DNA from: Sva-07 sp963741755
GTDB lineage: Bacteria; Actinomycetota; Acidimicrobiia; Acidimicrobiales; Ilumatobacteraceae
Length of the DNA stretch: 64,000 bases
Direction: 5' to 3'
NCBI GenBank assembly: GCA_963741755.1
Contig: CAVUJG010000007.1
Span: 228,655-292,654, forward strand
A program made the position numbers and the translations under genes. Each line of letters opens with the position of its first letter. Within the stretch, counting starts at the first letter, position 1. Shown piece after piece: positions 28,601 to 36,430 of this stretch. The notes beneath the pieces are model-generated. The model was not told the origin of the DNA, made no database searches, and saw only the letters and a list, made by a program, of their open reading frames with translations.

Positions 28601-29463
28601 TGCTGCTCGACTGACGAGAGCCGCGCATAGAGCGGGAGCACCTCGGTGCTGCGCAGGTTCAACTGGCGCAGCGCGTCGGCGGTGTCGTGGATCTCACGCT
28701 CGCCCGACAGGAACACGAGCACGTCGCCGGGCCCCTCGTGCGAGAGCTCCTCGACCGCGTCGACGATCCCTTGCACCTGATCACGGTCGGGCAGCTCCGA
28801 CTCGTCGTCGACCAGCGGTCGATACCGGAGCTCGACCGGGAACGTCCGCCCAGTCACCTCGATCACCGGCGCCGGCACGCCGTCGGCGGCGAAGTGCTCG
28901 GCGAATCGTTCGGTGTCGATGGTGGCGCTGGTGACGATCACCTTCAGATCGGGGCGCTGCGGCAGGAGCTGCTTGAGGTACCCGAGGATGAAGTCGATGT
29001 TGAGGCTGCGCTCGTGCGCCTCGTCGATGATCAGCGTGTCGTAGCGGCTCAGCATCCGATCGCGCTGGATCTCGGCGAGCAGGATGCCATCGGTCATCAC
29101 CTTGACGAGCGTGGCGTCGCCGACCTGATCGGTGAATCGGACGGTGTAACCGACGTCGTCGCCGAGCTTCGATCCCAGTTCCTCGGCGACGCGCTCGGCG
29201 ATCGTGCGGGCAGCGACGCGACGAGGCTGCGTGTGGCCGATCATCCCGTCGACGCCCCGTCCGGCCTCGAGGCACAGCTTCGGCAGCTGGGTGCTCTTCC
29301 CCGACCCGGTCTCGCCGGCGACGATCACCACCTGGTGCTCGCGGATCGCGGCGAGGATCTCGTCGCGCCGCTCGGTGATCGGGAGCGTGTCCGGGTACGT
29401 CAATCGATCGTGGATCGCCCGCGCCGCCGTGGCGCGTGGATGCTCGGTCGTGGTCTCTGTCAT
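25642..29463 (-). CDS. hrpA: ATP-dependent RNA helicase HrpA (DEAH box)
   Basis: The 1,273-residue protein has the length and order of HrpA: Walker A GETGSGKST (~residue 52), HTQPRRVAART (motif Ia), IIDEAHERS (DEAH, motif II), VTSATIDTERF (motif III), FLSGEREI, VLATNVAETSLT and NQRAGRCGRVAPG (motifs IV-VI), then winged-helix, ratchet and OB-fold regions and the long HrpA C-terminal DUF3418-type domain (RYVNVVDTAGPGKLSPDVAD). It unwinds RNA and is implicated in mRNA processing and resolving stalled ribosomes. ATG 29463 opens MTETTTEHPRA. The opposite strand has long open frames inside it, which are shadows. Confidence 0.95.
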   Translation of the reverse strand: MTETTTEHPRATAARAIHDRLTYPDTLPITERRDEILAAIREHQVVIVAGETGSGKSTQLPKLCLEAGRGVDGMIGHTQPRRVAARTIAERVAEELGSKLGDDVGYTVRFTDQVGDATLVKVMTDGILLAEIQRDRMLSRYDTLIIDEAHERSLNIDFILGYLKQLLPQRPDLKVIVTSATIDTERFAEHFAADGVPAPVIEVTGRTFPVELRYRPLVDDESELPDRDQVQGIVDAVEELSHEGPGDVLVFLSGEREIHDTADALRQLNLRSTEVLPLYARLSSVEQHKIFERAPSGGPGRRVVLATNVAETSLTVPGVRYVVDTGTARISRYSRRLKVQRLPIEAVSQASANQRAGRCGRVAPGICIRLYAEDDFDARPEFTEPEILRTNLASVILQMTAIGLGDVAKFPFVEPPDHRSIVDGYALLDELAAVKPAPDGVKGGPRRLTKTGRDLARLPVDPRLGRMVLEAERLGCVREVLVIASALSIQDPRERPQDKREQANEFHNRFKVDGSDLLSIVALWDYLRTQQRELSGNQFRRMCRKEFLNYLRVREWMDLFSQLRRIAGQLKIRPTTHESHPDHIHQAVLAGLLSHIGMRDRETREFVGARQSRFVIAPGSALTRRPPPWVMAAELVETNQLYARRVAKIEPKWAERAAAHLVKRAYENVRWDPKGGRAVATEQVTLYGLPIVSDRVIGYDRVDEAQARAWFITKALIERDVADTAWIGRQKFLTRNGEFLEHLRRMAARVRRLELVDDEMLFDFYADRIGAEVTSVRHFDKWWKAERQRRPDLLDLTDELVAGGRGHGVRLADYPDVWTQQRGSAMIELPLTYRFAPGEPLDGVTVHVPLSGLNQVSADGFDWQIPGHRPDLVTTLVKSLPKDVRRQLIPLGETIDAVLERMASVDPTSGPLVDALAAAVNEVAHVNVTGASFVTSVVPDHLRVHVVVSDDEGTVHAVGDDLEAIKAQLAGSVRESIAAAAPIEERRGIVSWDVGDLPRVVESTDRAMDVKAYPALLDVGDSVALRVVTTPELQQRIMRGGVRRLLLLNGAPTRSSIVRKLDNADRLAIAAGDIDLGEASGDCVAAAVDRVMSDHGKLPWTEAEFESLRRAVRDAAPGLAANALHKTARVIATASEARDRLARLHASALRPSVDDANLHLGRLVHSGFVLGAGIDRLDDIERYVRAIVYRLDHLAGAGERDQRRMAEVLPLERRYVNVVDTAGPGKLSPDVADVRWQLEELRVATFAQPLMVKRPGQPAVSAKRIAATLATAR

Positions 29464-29537
29464 GGCCTGCTCGACCGATCAGCCTCGCAGCCGGCACGTC
29501 CCTCACACACGAGATTGCCCCGAGCACCGGCCGAGCG

Positions 29538-29695
29538 ATGAGCCAACACACCAGATCTGCGGGTTTCGCTCATCACAACCGGAACAAACCCCCCACCGAT
29601 GAGCCAAACCGCCGCATACGGTCACCTCGCTCATCACAACCGGACCAAACCCCCCACCGATGAGCCAAACCGCCGCATACGGTCACCTCGCTCAT
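29538..29695. repeat. Array of three 36-mer palindromes ATGAGC...GCTCAT at 61-bp period
   Basis: 36-mers at 29538-29573, 29599-29634 and 29660-29695 are separated by two nearly identical 25-bp segments ending CCCCCCACCG. Ends are ATGAGC/GCTCAT with inner CCG/CGG arms. The array fills the gap between hrpA and the divergent MFS gene. Matching arrays are at 41320-41539 and 51288-51384. Confidence 0.9.
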
Positions 29696-29743
29696 CGCTG
29701 GGGTCGGGGCCAGCGTGGCGGGCGCGGCGTAGCGTCGGCCCTC

Positions 29744-31171
29744 GTGACGTACCCATCGAAGGTGATGACCGTCTACATCCTCGGGTTGTTCATGACGATC
29801 ATCGACGGGACGATGGTCAACGTCGCGCTGCCGACGATGGCGGACGATTTCGGCGTGCCGACCACGGACATCGAGTGGATCGCCGTCGGCTACCTCCTCA
29901 CGTACGCAGCGGTGATCCCCGCGGCCGGATGGCTCGGCGACCGATTCGGCACCAAGCGGATCTTCACGTTCGCGCTGATTGCGTTCGTGGCCACCTCACT
30001 CGCCTGCGGGCTGTCGCAGACACTCGGTCAGCTGATCGTCTTCCGAGTGCTGCAGGGCGTCGGCGCCGGTCTCGTCACGCCGGTCGGCGCAGCGATGCTC
30101 TACCGGGCCTACTCGATGGAGGATCGGGCGAAGGCGGCGATTGGGGTGCTGAGCGTGGCCGTGATCGCACCGGCGATCGGGCCGATGCTCGGCGGGATCC
30201 TCGTCGACACCGCGTCGTGGCACTGGATCTTCCTGATCAACGGACCGATCGGCGCAGTGGCGATCGTGCTGTCGTTCCTGTGGCTCGAAGAGACGAAACA
30301 TGAAGCGCCCGGCCGATTCGATTTGGCCGGGTTCGTGCTCTCCGCAGCATCGGTGGCGATCCTGCTGTACACGCTGTCGATCGGACCGGAGAAGGGGTGG
30401 TTCTCCACCTACACGCTCACACTCGCCTCCATCGGCATCGCCTGTCTGATCGCGCTGATCGTGATCGAGTTGCGCATCCCCAACCCGATTCTGATGCTGC
30501 GCCTCTTCAAGGATCGGCTGTTCCGCACCATCAACGTCTCGGCCGCACTCACGTACGCCGGGTTCTTCGGAATGATCTTCGTGTTACCGCTCTACCTTCA
30601 GAGTCTGCGTGGCTACACCGCCTTCCAGAGCGGGCTTGCGCAGTCGCCCCAGGCTGTCGGCGTGTTCCTCGTGTCGAACCTGCTCGGCCGGCGGCTCTAT
30701 CGCACGATCGGCCCTCGTCGTCTCATGGTGGTCGGCACCGCCGCAACCGCGGCGATCACCTGCCTGTACGCCACCGCCGACCTGACGACGCCGCTGTCGA
30801 CCATTGCCGGGTTCTCGTTCATGCGTGGCCTCGCCGTCGGCATGGTGTTCGTGTCCATCCAGACCGCCGCCTACGCAACGACATCGATGGCCGACACCGG
30901 ACGGGCGACCAGCCTGTTCAACACGCAGCGCCAGATTGCGTACGCGTCGGGCGTCGCACTCGCTGCCACGGTGATCGCCGCGATGCTCCCGAATGGCAGC
31001 GACGCTGCGTCGGACACCGAGCTGCTGTCGGCGTACCAGGCGGGGTTCCTCGCGGTCGGCCTGATCATGGCGCCGGCGGCGATCATTTCGTGGTTCATCC
31101 ACGACGACGACGTCGCCGCCACCCGCGGCCTCACGCCGGCGACCCCGCCGGCGCAACCAGCCCGCGCCTGA
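29744..31171 (+). CDS. MFS transporter, DHA2 (EmrB/QacA) type
   Basis: The 475-residue protein has 13-14 hydrophobic helices. It shows the DHA2 signature pattern: TIIDGTMVNVALPTMADDF in TM1, WLGDRFGTKRIF (motif A), RVLQGVGAGLVTPVGAAML (motif B) and GPMLGGILVDTASWHWIFLIN (motif C, the antiporter motif), matching drug:H+ antiporters. It probably exports a drug-like or endogenous metabolite. GTG 29744 (VTYPSKVMTVYI) is the likeliest start; an ATG at 29765 would trim the N-terminus to the first helix. No regulator is adjacent. Confidence 0.9.
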   Translation: MTYPSKVMTVYILGLFMTIIDGTMVNVALPTMADDFGVPTTDIEWIAVGYLLTYAAVIPAAGWLGDRFGTKRIFTFALIAFVATSLACGLSQTLGQLIVFRVLQGVGAGLVTPVGAAMLYRAYSMEDRAKAAIGVLSVAVIAPAIGPMLGGILVDTASWHWIFLINGPIGAVAIVLSFLWLEETKHEAPGRFDLAGFVLSAASVAILLYTLSIGPEKGWFSTYTLTLASIGIACLIALIVIELRIPNPILMLRLFKDRLFRTINVSAALTYAGFFGMIFVLPLYLQSLRGYTAFQSGLAQSPQAVGVFLVSNLLGRRLYRTIGPRRLMVVGTAATAAITCLYATADLTTPLSTIAGFSFMRGLAVGMVFVSIQTAAYATTSMADTGRATSLFNTQRQIAYASGVALAATVIAAMLPNGSDAASDTELLSAYQAGFLAVGLIMAPAAIISWFIHDDDVAATRGLTPATPPAQPARA

Positions 31172-31185
31172 CGCGACGTTTGACC

Positions 31186-31245
31186 TCTCACGAGGCGCTC
31201 TGTGTGAGCGAACATCGCGAGATCCGACGACGTCGTCGCTCTCAC
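31186..31245. repeat. Diverged GTGAG-type palindromic sequence
   Basis: TCTCAC...GTGTGAG (31186-31208) and an overlapping GTGAGCGA...TCGCTCTCAC (31204-31245) form inverted repeats of the same style as the RTGARC...GYTCAY palindromes, but longer and imperfect. They lie between convergent genes. Confidence 0.4.
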
Positions 31246-31277
31246 AAATCCTCGAACGGAGGCTGGGTGAGGGTCGG

Positions 31278-31667
31278 TCAGTCGCCGCTGATCGTCAAGA
31301 CGTACTCGACGATCTGCGCTGCGACGACGGGGTCGTCGAACACGCGGACGTACTCGATTCGCAGAATGCCGTCGCCCGGACCCACGACGTCGAAGACGAA
31401 GACCTGCGTTCCCGCGGCACCGACCAGGCTGCCGCCGGGCTCCTCGAAGTCGCTACTGACCAGCTTGAGCCCGTCGGGGAGCGGGCCCAACTCCCAGCTG
31501 TAGCCCGTGGTCGGATTCGCCTCGAGTTGAACGTCGATCTGATCGCCGACATCGAGTGCGACATCACTTCCCGAGTCCGCAGCGTCGAGCACGACCGTCG
31601 AGCCGCTGTCGTCGCCGCACGCTGTGAGTGCCGTGATCACGACCACCACAGCGATCCACTTCCTCAT
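31278..31667 (-). CDS. Chagasin-like (MEROPS I42) protease-inhibitor lipoprotein
   Basis: The 129-residue protein opens with a short signal peptide and lipobox ending TALTAC-GDD, so it should be a surface lipoprotein. The mature part has the I42 landmarks: NPTTGYSWEL (the conserved NPTTGY-W loop that enters the active-site cleft of cysteine proteases), a glycine-rich middle loop (GGSLVGAAGTQVFVFDVVGPGDG) and a third loop where the usual RPW is RVFDD. Chagasin-type proteins block papain-like cysteine proteases. The altered third loop may weaken inhibition; a generic adhesion or folding role is the alternative. Confidence 0.8.
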   Translation of the reverse strand: MRKWIAVVVVITALTACGDDSGSTVVLDAADSGSDVALDVGDQIDVQLEANPTTGYSWELGPLPDGLKLVSSDFEEPGGSLVGAAGTQVFVFDVVGPGDGILRIEYVRVFDDPVVAAQIVEYVLTISGD

Positions 31668-31744
31668 GTCCCCATCCTGCGCATGTGGAGGGCCGGGACA
31701 CCATGGGCCATGGTCCCCCGAAGCACGGTCGGGGTTGGATCAGG

Positions 31745-32113
31745 TCAGGCGAACGCGTCGCCGGCGGTGCTGTCGATGTACTCGTCGATGCGGGTGATCT
31801 GATCGCCGGACACCTTGGCCACGATGCAGGCCGGGAGATCGGCCGAGCGCCCGTCAAGCAGCTCGACGTGAAGGTCGTGTTGCTGGACGAACCCGCCGTC
31901 GATCTCGTACCGACGGATCGATCGGTACTCACGGCTCGTCGTGTTCCGCACCAGCCAGTCGAGCACCCGAAGGTTCTGTTCTTTGGTCTGTTCGACGCCG
32001 TCGTTGCTGTGCCACACCGCGATGTCGTCGGCGTAGATGGCCGCCACCACCGCGGCGTCCCCCGCCTCGATCGCAGCGAAGATCCGGTCGGCGACGTCGT
32101 TGATGGAGGACAT
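31745..32113 (-). CDS. SnoaL/NTF2-like protein
   Basis: The 122-residue protein has MSSINDVADRIFAAIEAGDA, YADDIAVWHSNDGVEQTKEQ and the strand pairs FVQQHDLHVELLDGRS and ITRIDEYIDSTAGDAF, matching SnoaL-like proteins that carry ketosteroid-isomerase folds; the closing RIDEYID is typical. No reaction is proven for such proteins. ATG 32113 is chosen over upstream frames because it gives the normal family start. Confidence 0.8.
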   Translation of the reverse strand: MSSINDVADRIFAAIEAGDAAVVAAIYADDIAVWHSNDGVEQTKEQNLRVLDWLVRNTTSREYRSIRRYEIDGGFVQQHDLHVELLDGRSADLPACIVAKVSGDQITRIDEYIDSTAGDAFA

Positions 32114-32150
32114 GCCACGAACGTAGACCACGCCTGTCCAGCGATGTTGC

Positions 32151-32247
32151 GTGAGCACCAATCGTCACCGACCGGATTGTCGCTCACGAAACCGGTGGGG
32201 CGGATTCGGTGTGAGCGGAAATCGCTGTCGGCGGCGTTGTTGCTCAC
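32151..32247. repeat. Two 37-mer palindromes GTGAGC...GCTCAC
   Basis: Copies at 32151-32187 and 32211-32247 both have 6-bp ends GTGAGC/GCTCAC and are exactly 37 long. The first has further arms CAATC/GATTG. They share length and end consensus (RTGARC...GYTCAY) with the GTGAAC 37-mers and the ATGAGC 36-mers. They sit upstream of the SnoaL-like gene and downstream of the hydrolase gene. Confidence 0.8.
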
Positions 32248-32307
32248 GCAAACCAGGAGTGGGAGGTGGCGGCCGGTGAGGGATCAGGCGGCGCAGGCAG
32301 TGAGGGT

Positions 32308-33504
32308 TCAGCTGGTGCGGCGTTCGGCGGAGCGGACGGCGGCGGCGCCGAGGCGGAGCATCTTGGTGTCGCCGAAGGGTGTGCCGCCGACCTGGTTGAG
32401 GATCATCGCCATGGCGAGGCCCGACTCGGGGTCGCCCCAGGCGCCGGAGCCACCGAACCCGAAGTGCCCGAACGCTTGCGGGAGCACGCCCTTGGTGGTG
32501 CCGACCAGGTGGTAGCCGAGCCGCCAGCGCATGTTGAAGCCAACGCCGGCGTCGCGGCCGACCTTCTCACCGCTGCGACCGTCACCGTTTGCACCGAGGG
32601 TCGTCTGGATCCGGGTCGCCTCGGCCAGCGTTTCGGCCGACACGAGTGGAGGGCCATCGAAGTCGCCAGGCGTCGCCAGCGCGGCGTACATCCGGGCAAG
32701 TGACCGAGCGGTGAACACACCGTTGGCAGCGGGGATCTCGCCGTCGTGGATGCGATCGGTGGTCGCCACGTCGAGCATGTCATCGACGACCAAGGCCTGG
32801 TACATCGGCTGGAAGCTCTTCGCTTTGGCGAGCGTCTTGGTCATCTTGAAGAGCCGGGTGACCGACTTCGGGTCGACGAGCTGCTCGGCAATGTCGCCAC
32901 GCACGCCCGCGGGGGCGCCGATGTACATCCCACCGATGCCGAGCGGTTCGACGATCTCGCGCTGCAGCGCCTCGTTGACCGTGAGACCGGTCACCCGACG
33001 GATGACCTCACCGACGAGATAGCCGTACGTGAGCGCGTGGTAGGCGGAACGGGTCCCGATGTCCCACTTCGGTCCGGCCTCGGCGAGGAGCTTCGTCATG
33101 TGCTCCCAGTTGATGAGGTCCTCCGCGGAGCTGGCGACCGAGCGCACGTCGTGGAGGCCGGCCTGGTGGCTCAGCAGGTGTCGCAGGGTGATGGTGTCCT
33201 TGCCGGCGACGGCGAACTCGGGCCAGTAGGTGGCGACCGGGGTGTCGTAGTCGAGGAGACCCTGATCGACGAGGCGTTGCACGATGGTCGCCACGACGCC
33301 CTTGGTGGTCGAGAAACTCATCGACATCGTGTCGCGCATCCAGGGATCGCCGGCTGCGTTTCGTACGCCGGTCCATGCGTCGACGACCAACTCACCGTGG
33401 TGGTACACGGCCACGGCCATGCCGCCGCGGGCCGACTTCTTGGCCATGAGCTGTTGGACCTTCTCGGTCACCGGGGCGAAGTCGGGATGTACGAAACCTT
33501 CCAT
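32308..33504 (-). CDS. Serine beta-lactamase-fold hydrolase (EstB/class C-like)
   Basis: The 398-residue protein has the S65-T-T-K68 nucleophile motif in MSFSTTKGV, the segment TRSAYHALTYGYLVGEVIRR, where the second motif is YHA instead of YxN, and HFGFGGSGAWGDP near the C-terminus in place of KTG. This is the pattern of EstB-like esterases and LACTB-like hydrolases rather than true AmpC beta-lactamases. No signal peptide is visible, so it is probably cytosolic. Substrate unknown; short esters or lactones are plausible. Confidence 0.88.
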   Translation of the reverse strand: MEGFVHPDFAPVTEKVQQLMAKKSARGGMAVAVYHHGELVVDAWTGVRNAAGDPWMRDTMSMSFSTTKGVVATIVQRLVDQGLLDYDTPVATYWPEFAVAGKDTITLRHLLSHQAGLHDVRSVASSAEDLINWEHMTKLLAEAGPKWDIGTRSAYHALTYGYLVGEVIRRVTGLTVNEALQREIVEPLGIGGMYIGAPAGVRGDIAEQLVDPKSVTRLFKMTKTLAKAKSFQPMYQALVVDDMLDVATTDRIHDGEIPAANGVFTARSLARMYAALATPGDFDGPPLVSAETLAEATRIQTTLGANGDGRSGEKVGRDAGVGFNMRWRLGYHLVGTTKGVLPQAFGHFGFGGSGAWGDPESGLAMAMILNQVGGTPFGDTKMLRLGAAAVRSAERRTS

Positions 33505-33541
33505 ACCCCCTTCCTATCTGGCCGATGCCGCCAGGCGTTCT

Positions 33542-33580
33542 CGTGAACAATTTCACCTCTGAGAGGCGCGCTTGTTCACG
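33542..33580. repeat. 37-mer palindrome GTGAACAA...TTGTTCAC (copy 2)
   Basis: Outer arms match copy 1 at 7684-7722 exactly (CGTGAACAA/TTGTTCACG). The inner arms are CCTCT/AGAGG instead of GCGCTC/GAGCGC; four arm positions changed on both sides so that pairing is kept. It lies upstream of the hydrolase gene. Confidence 0.85.
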
Positions 33581-33642
33581 AGATCGATCGTCGCGCGGGG
33601 AACCTCGCGGGGTGGCGTGACCCATGAGTCATTGCCTAGCGA

Positions 33643-33673
33643 CCCCAGCGTGAGCGAAGCTGTCGCTCTGGGG
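33643..33673. other. Hairpin between divergent genes
   Basis: CCCCAG and CTGGGG enclose an inner GAGCGA-AGCTG-TCGCTC palindrome, giving a compact two-step stem about 75 bp before the nagA start. It might affect nagA leader RNA or be another member of the palindromic repeats; nothing links it to a known riboswitch. Confidence 0.5.
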
Positions 33674-33749
33674 GACGAAAGACCGTCGATGGGGCACTGC
33701 GACAACTGTGGTCGGGACGATCCTCGCATCGCTCTGCGATGATTCGGCT

Positions 33750-34935
33750 GTGCAATCTGCCCACGAGAACCTGACCGCCCGGCGCTGCTACCGCAGCGGG
33801 CTGGTGCTGGTCGATGGTGAGCTCGTTCGTGCCGATCTCGTGGTCGACGGCGGCCTGATCGCTGAGGTCGTGTTCGACCCGCCGCCCGACGAGCTCGGCT
33901 CTGACGACGTCGACTGCGCCGGACTCGTGATCGCTCCGGGGTTCATCGACCTGCAGTGCAACGGTGCCGTCGGCGTCGACATCACGAACGAACCCGCCCG
34001 CATCATCGACGTCGCGGCCGCGCTCCCACGCTTCGGAGTCACGGCGTTCCTGCCCACCGTGGTGACGGCGCCCGCTCGCACTCGTGCCGCCGCAATCGCC
34101 GACGATGCAATCGATGCAGGAGACCAACGACGCGGCGACCGATCGCCGCTCCACTCGGGCTCCATTTCGAAGGCCCGATGATCTCGCGCAACCACCTCGG
34201 CGCGCACGCCCCCCGTTTCGCGACCGAACCCAGCGCGCTGCTCGACGAGGTCGAGACGTGGGCATCGTCAGGTGTCGTTGCGCTCGTCACGCTGGCGCCG
34301 GAACTCGAGGGCGCACTCGACGTCGTCGAGGCGCTGGTCGGCGCTGGTGTGATCGTCTCGGCGGGCCACACGGGACGTCGCCCTCCGACTTCGCCGCCGC
34401 CCGATCTGCCGGGCTCTCGTACGTGACCCACCTCTACAACGCGATGGCGCCGTTCGGCCACCGCTCCCCCGGCCCGATCGGGGCGGTGCTCGCCGACGAG
34501 TCGGTGACCGTCGGGGTGATCTGCGACGGCATCCACGTCGATCCGGTCGCCGTCGAGATGGCGTGGAGATCGCTCGGCCCGCAACGGATGTCATTGGTGT
34601 CCGACGCCTCCCCCGCGCTCGGCGCGCCGTACGGCCGGTTCAACATCGGCGGGTTCGAGATCGTCCACGACGAGACCGGCGTGCGGACCCTCGATGGAGT
34701 GCTCGCCGGAAGCGCCCTCGAACTCGACCGGGCCGTCAGGAACCTGATGGCGTACACCGGCTGCTCGCTCGCCGACGCCCTCGCCACGGTCACCACCACG
34801 CCGGCCGACCTGCTGGGCCTCACCGACCGGGGCCGCATCCGCGCCAGTGCAAGAGCCGACCTGACGATCGTCGATCCGGCAGGCAACCTGCAACGCACGG
34901 TCATCGCCGGCGAGACGGCCTGGGAACGCACCTGA
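33750..34935 (+). pseudogene. nagA: N-acetylglucosamine-6-phosphate deacetylase (NagA), two apparent frameshifts
   Basis: Read across frames the protein is a near-complete NagA. It has VIAPGFIDLQCNGAVGVDI (N-terminal metal region), then GLHFEGPMISRNHLGAHAP (catalytic Glu), GVIVSAGHT (His ligand), THLYNAMAPFGHRSPGP (His ligand), and LVSDASPALGAPYGRFNIGG (catalytic Asp). It deacetylates GlcNAc-6-P in amino-sugar and cell-wall recycling. The frame is lost near 34150 and again near 34371 (ACGGGACG, where one more G would restore it); each is a single-base loss. Everything else is conserved, so sequencing error is likely and the real gene may be intact. GTG 33750 is the start. Confidence 0.85.
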
Positions 34936-35010
34936 CCTGCCGTTGGACCCTGCCCAACACCCATCGCGATCGTTCACACTGACCATCGGGTCGAAACGAA
35001 GGGTGCCCCG

Positions 35011-36402
35011 ATGACATACGAACGACTGACCGCTGCGGATGCAGTGTTCCTCCGGATCGAGACGCCGCACGAGCCGCAGCACGTCGGATCGTTGTCGGTG
35101 ATCGAAGGCACGCAGCTGCGCGACCTCGACGGACGCGTCCGATTCGACGAACTGAAGGCGCACGTCGAGCGGCGTCTGCACCGCGTTCCTCGGATGCGCC
35201 AGCGGGTGATGGAGGTGCCGTACAACCAGTCGCGGCCGGTGTGGGTCGACGACGATCACTTCGACATCGACCACCACGTGCGACTCACTGCGCTCCCCCG
35301 ACCCGGCGACGACGACCAACTCGCCACCCTCATGGGACGCCTCCAGGCGCTGCCGCTCGACCGGTCACGGCCGCTGTGGGAGTTGTGGTTCGTCGACGGC
35401 CTCGCCGATGACCACGTCGGGCTGGTCATCAAGGTGCACCATGCCCTCGGCGACGGCATGGCCAACGTCGATCTCGCCATGGCGCTCGTCGATCTCGAGG
35501 CCGACCCACCGCCCGACGATCCAGCCCCGGTCTGGCGACCTCGGCCCGCGCCGTCGCCGAACGAGCTGTTGCTCGCCTCCCTGCAGGAGCAGGCCGTCAG
35601 GCCGACGCACCTCGCCCAGGCTGCATTCGACACCCTCCGCAACCCACAGCCGATGATCGACGCCGCGACCAACGTCGGACGCACCGTGGCCAATTTCCTC
35701 GCCAAGCCTCCACCGGCACCGTGGAACGTGCCGGTCGGTCAGCACCGTCGCTGGGTCAACGCGTCGGTGCCGATGAAGGGCGTGCGCACCGTGCGCAAGC
35801 GACACGGCGTGACGATCAATGATGTCGTGCTCGCCGCGTGCAGCGGCGCGCTGCGCACGTTCCTGCTCGACCACGGCGACGCCGACATCGAGCACCGCAC
35901 CATCAAGGCGATGGTGCCCGTGTCGCTACGGGGCAAGGAGGAGCACGGCGAGACGCTCGGCAACCTCGTGTCGCTGATCATCGTCGATCTGCCCGTCGAC
36001 GAGCCCGACCCCATCGAGCGACTCCATCGGATCCACGCGATGACCAGCGAACTCAAGGGCTCCGGGCTCGTCGACGGAGCGCACCGCATCCTCGACATCG
36101 CCGACGCGATCACCCCGCTGGCCGGACCCCTCACCCGATACGTCAGCCGCACGATCCCGATGAACCTCGTGATCACCAACATCCCCGGCCCGCCGATCCC
36201 GTTGTACCTGCGCGGCGCCAAGTTCCTGCGGGTGTTCCCCTACGTCGAGGTGATCGACAACGAAGGCCTCACCATCGCCGTGGTGTCGTACGAGGACCAG
36301 CTCCACTTCGGCATCACCGCCGACCGCGACGTGATGCCGGACCTCGGCGACGTCGCCGCAGCGATCGAGCACGAGTTCGCCCTCCTCGCCAAACGTCGGT
36401 GA
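35011..36402 (+). CDS. Wax ester synthase/diacylglycerol acyltransferase (WS/DGAT)
   Basis: The 463-residue protein is full length for the family. It has the HHxxxDG active-site motif at H143-H144-A-L-G-D148-G149 (KVHHALGDG), the PLWELW segment just before it, NDVVLAACSGALR in the second domain, and the C-terminal NLVITNIPGPPIPLYLRGAK. WS/DGAT enzymes join fatty acyl-CoA to diacylglycerol or fatty alcohol, making triacylglycerol or wax esters as storage lipid at the membrane or lipid-droplet surface. An AAGGG ribosome-binding site precedes ATG 35011. It stands alone; the flanking nagA and DoxX genes suggest no shared pathway. Confidence 0.95.
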   Translation: MTYERLTAADAVFLRIETPHEPQHVGSLSVIEGTQLRDLDGRVRFDELKAHVERRLHRVPRMRQRVMEVPYNQSRPVWVDDDHFDIDHHVRLTALPRPGDDDQLATLMGRLQALPLDRSRPLWELWFVDGLADDHVGLVIKVHHALGDGMANVDLAMALVDLEADPPPDDPAPVWRPRPAPSPNELLLASLQEQAVRPTHLAQAAFDTLRNPQPMIDAATNVGRTVANFLAKPPPAPWNVPVGQHRRWVNASVPMKGVRTVRKRHGVTINDVVLAACSGALRTFLLDHGDADIEHRTIKAMVPVSLRGKEEHGETLGNLVSLIIVDLPVDEPDPIERLHRIHAMTSELKGSGLVDGAHRILDIADAITPLAGPLTRYVSRTIPMNLVITNIPGPPIPLYLRGAKFLRVFPYVEVIDNEGLTIAVVSYEDQLHFGITADRDVMPDLGDVAAAIEHEFALLAKRR

Positions 36403-36430
36403 TCGCGCCAGGGCCAGACCCCCGGCGAAA

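Noticed and set aside
26089..28614. 841-residue open frame on the plus strand inside hrpA
   Set aside because: It is the antisense shadow of a well-conserved helicase gene in high-GC DNA; its translation is Arg/His/Asp-rich with no domain.
32308..33504. Calling the serine hydrolase an AmpC beta-lactamase
   Set aside because: It lacks a signal peptide, YxN and KTG, and looks like EstB/LACTB-like esterases.
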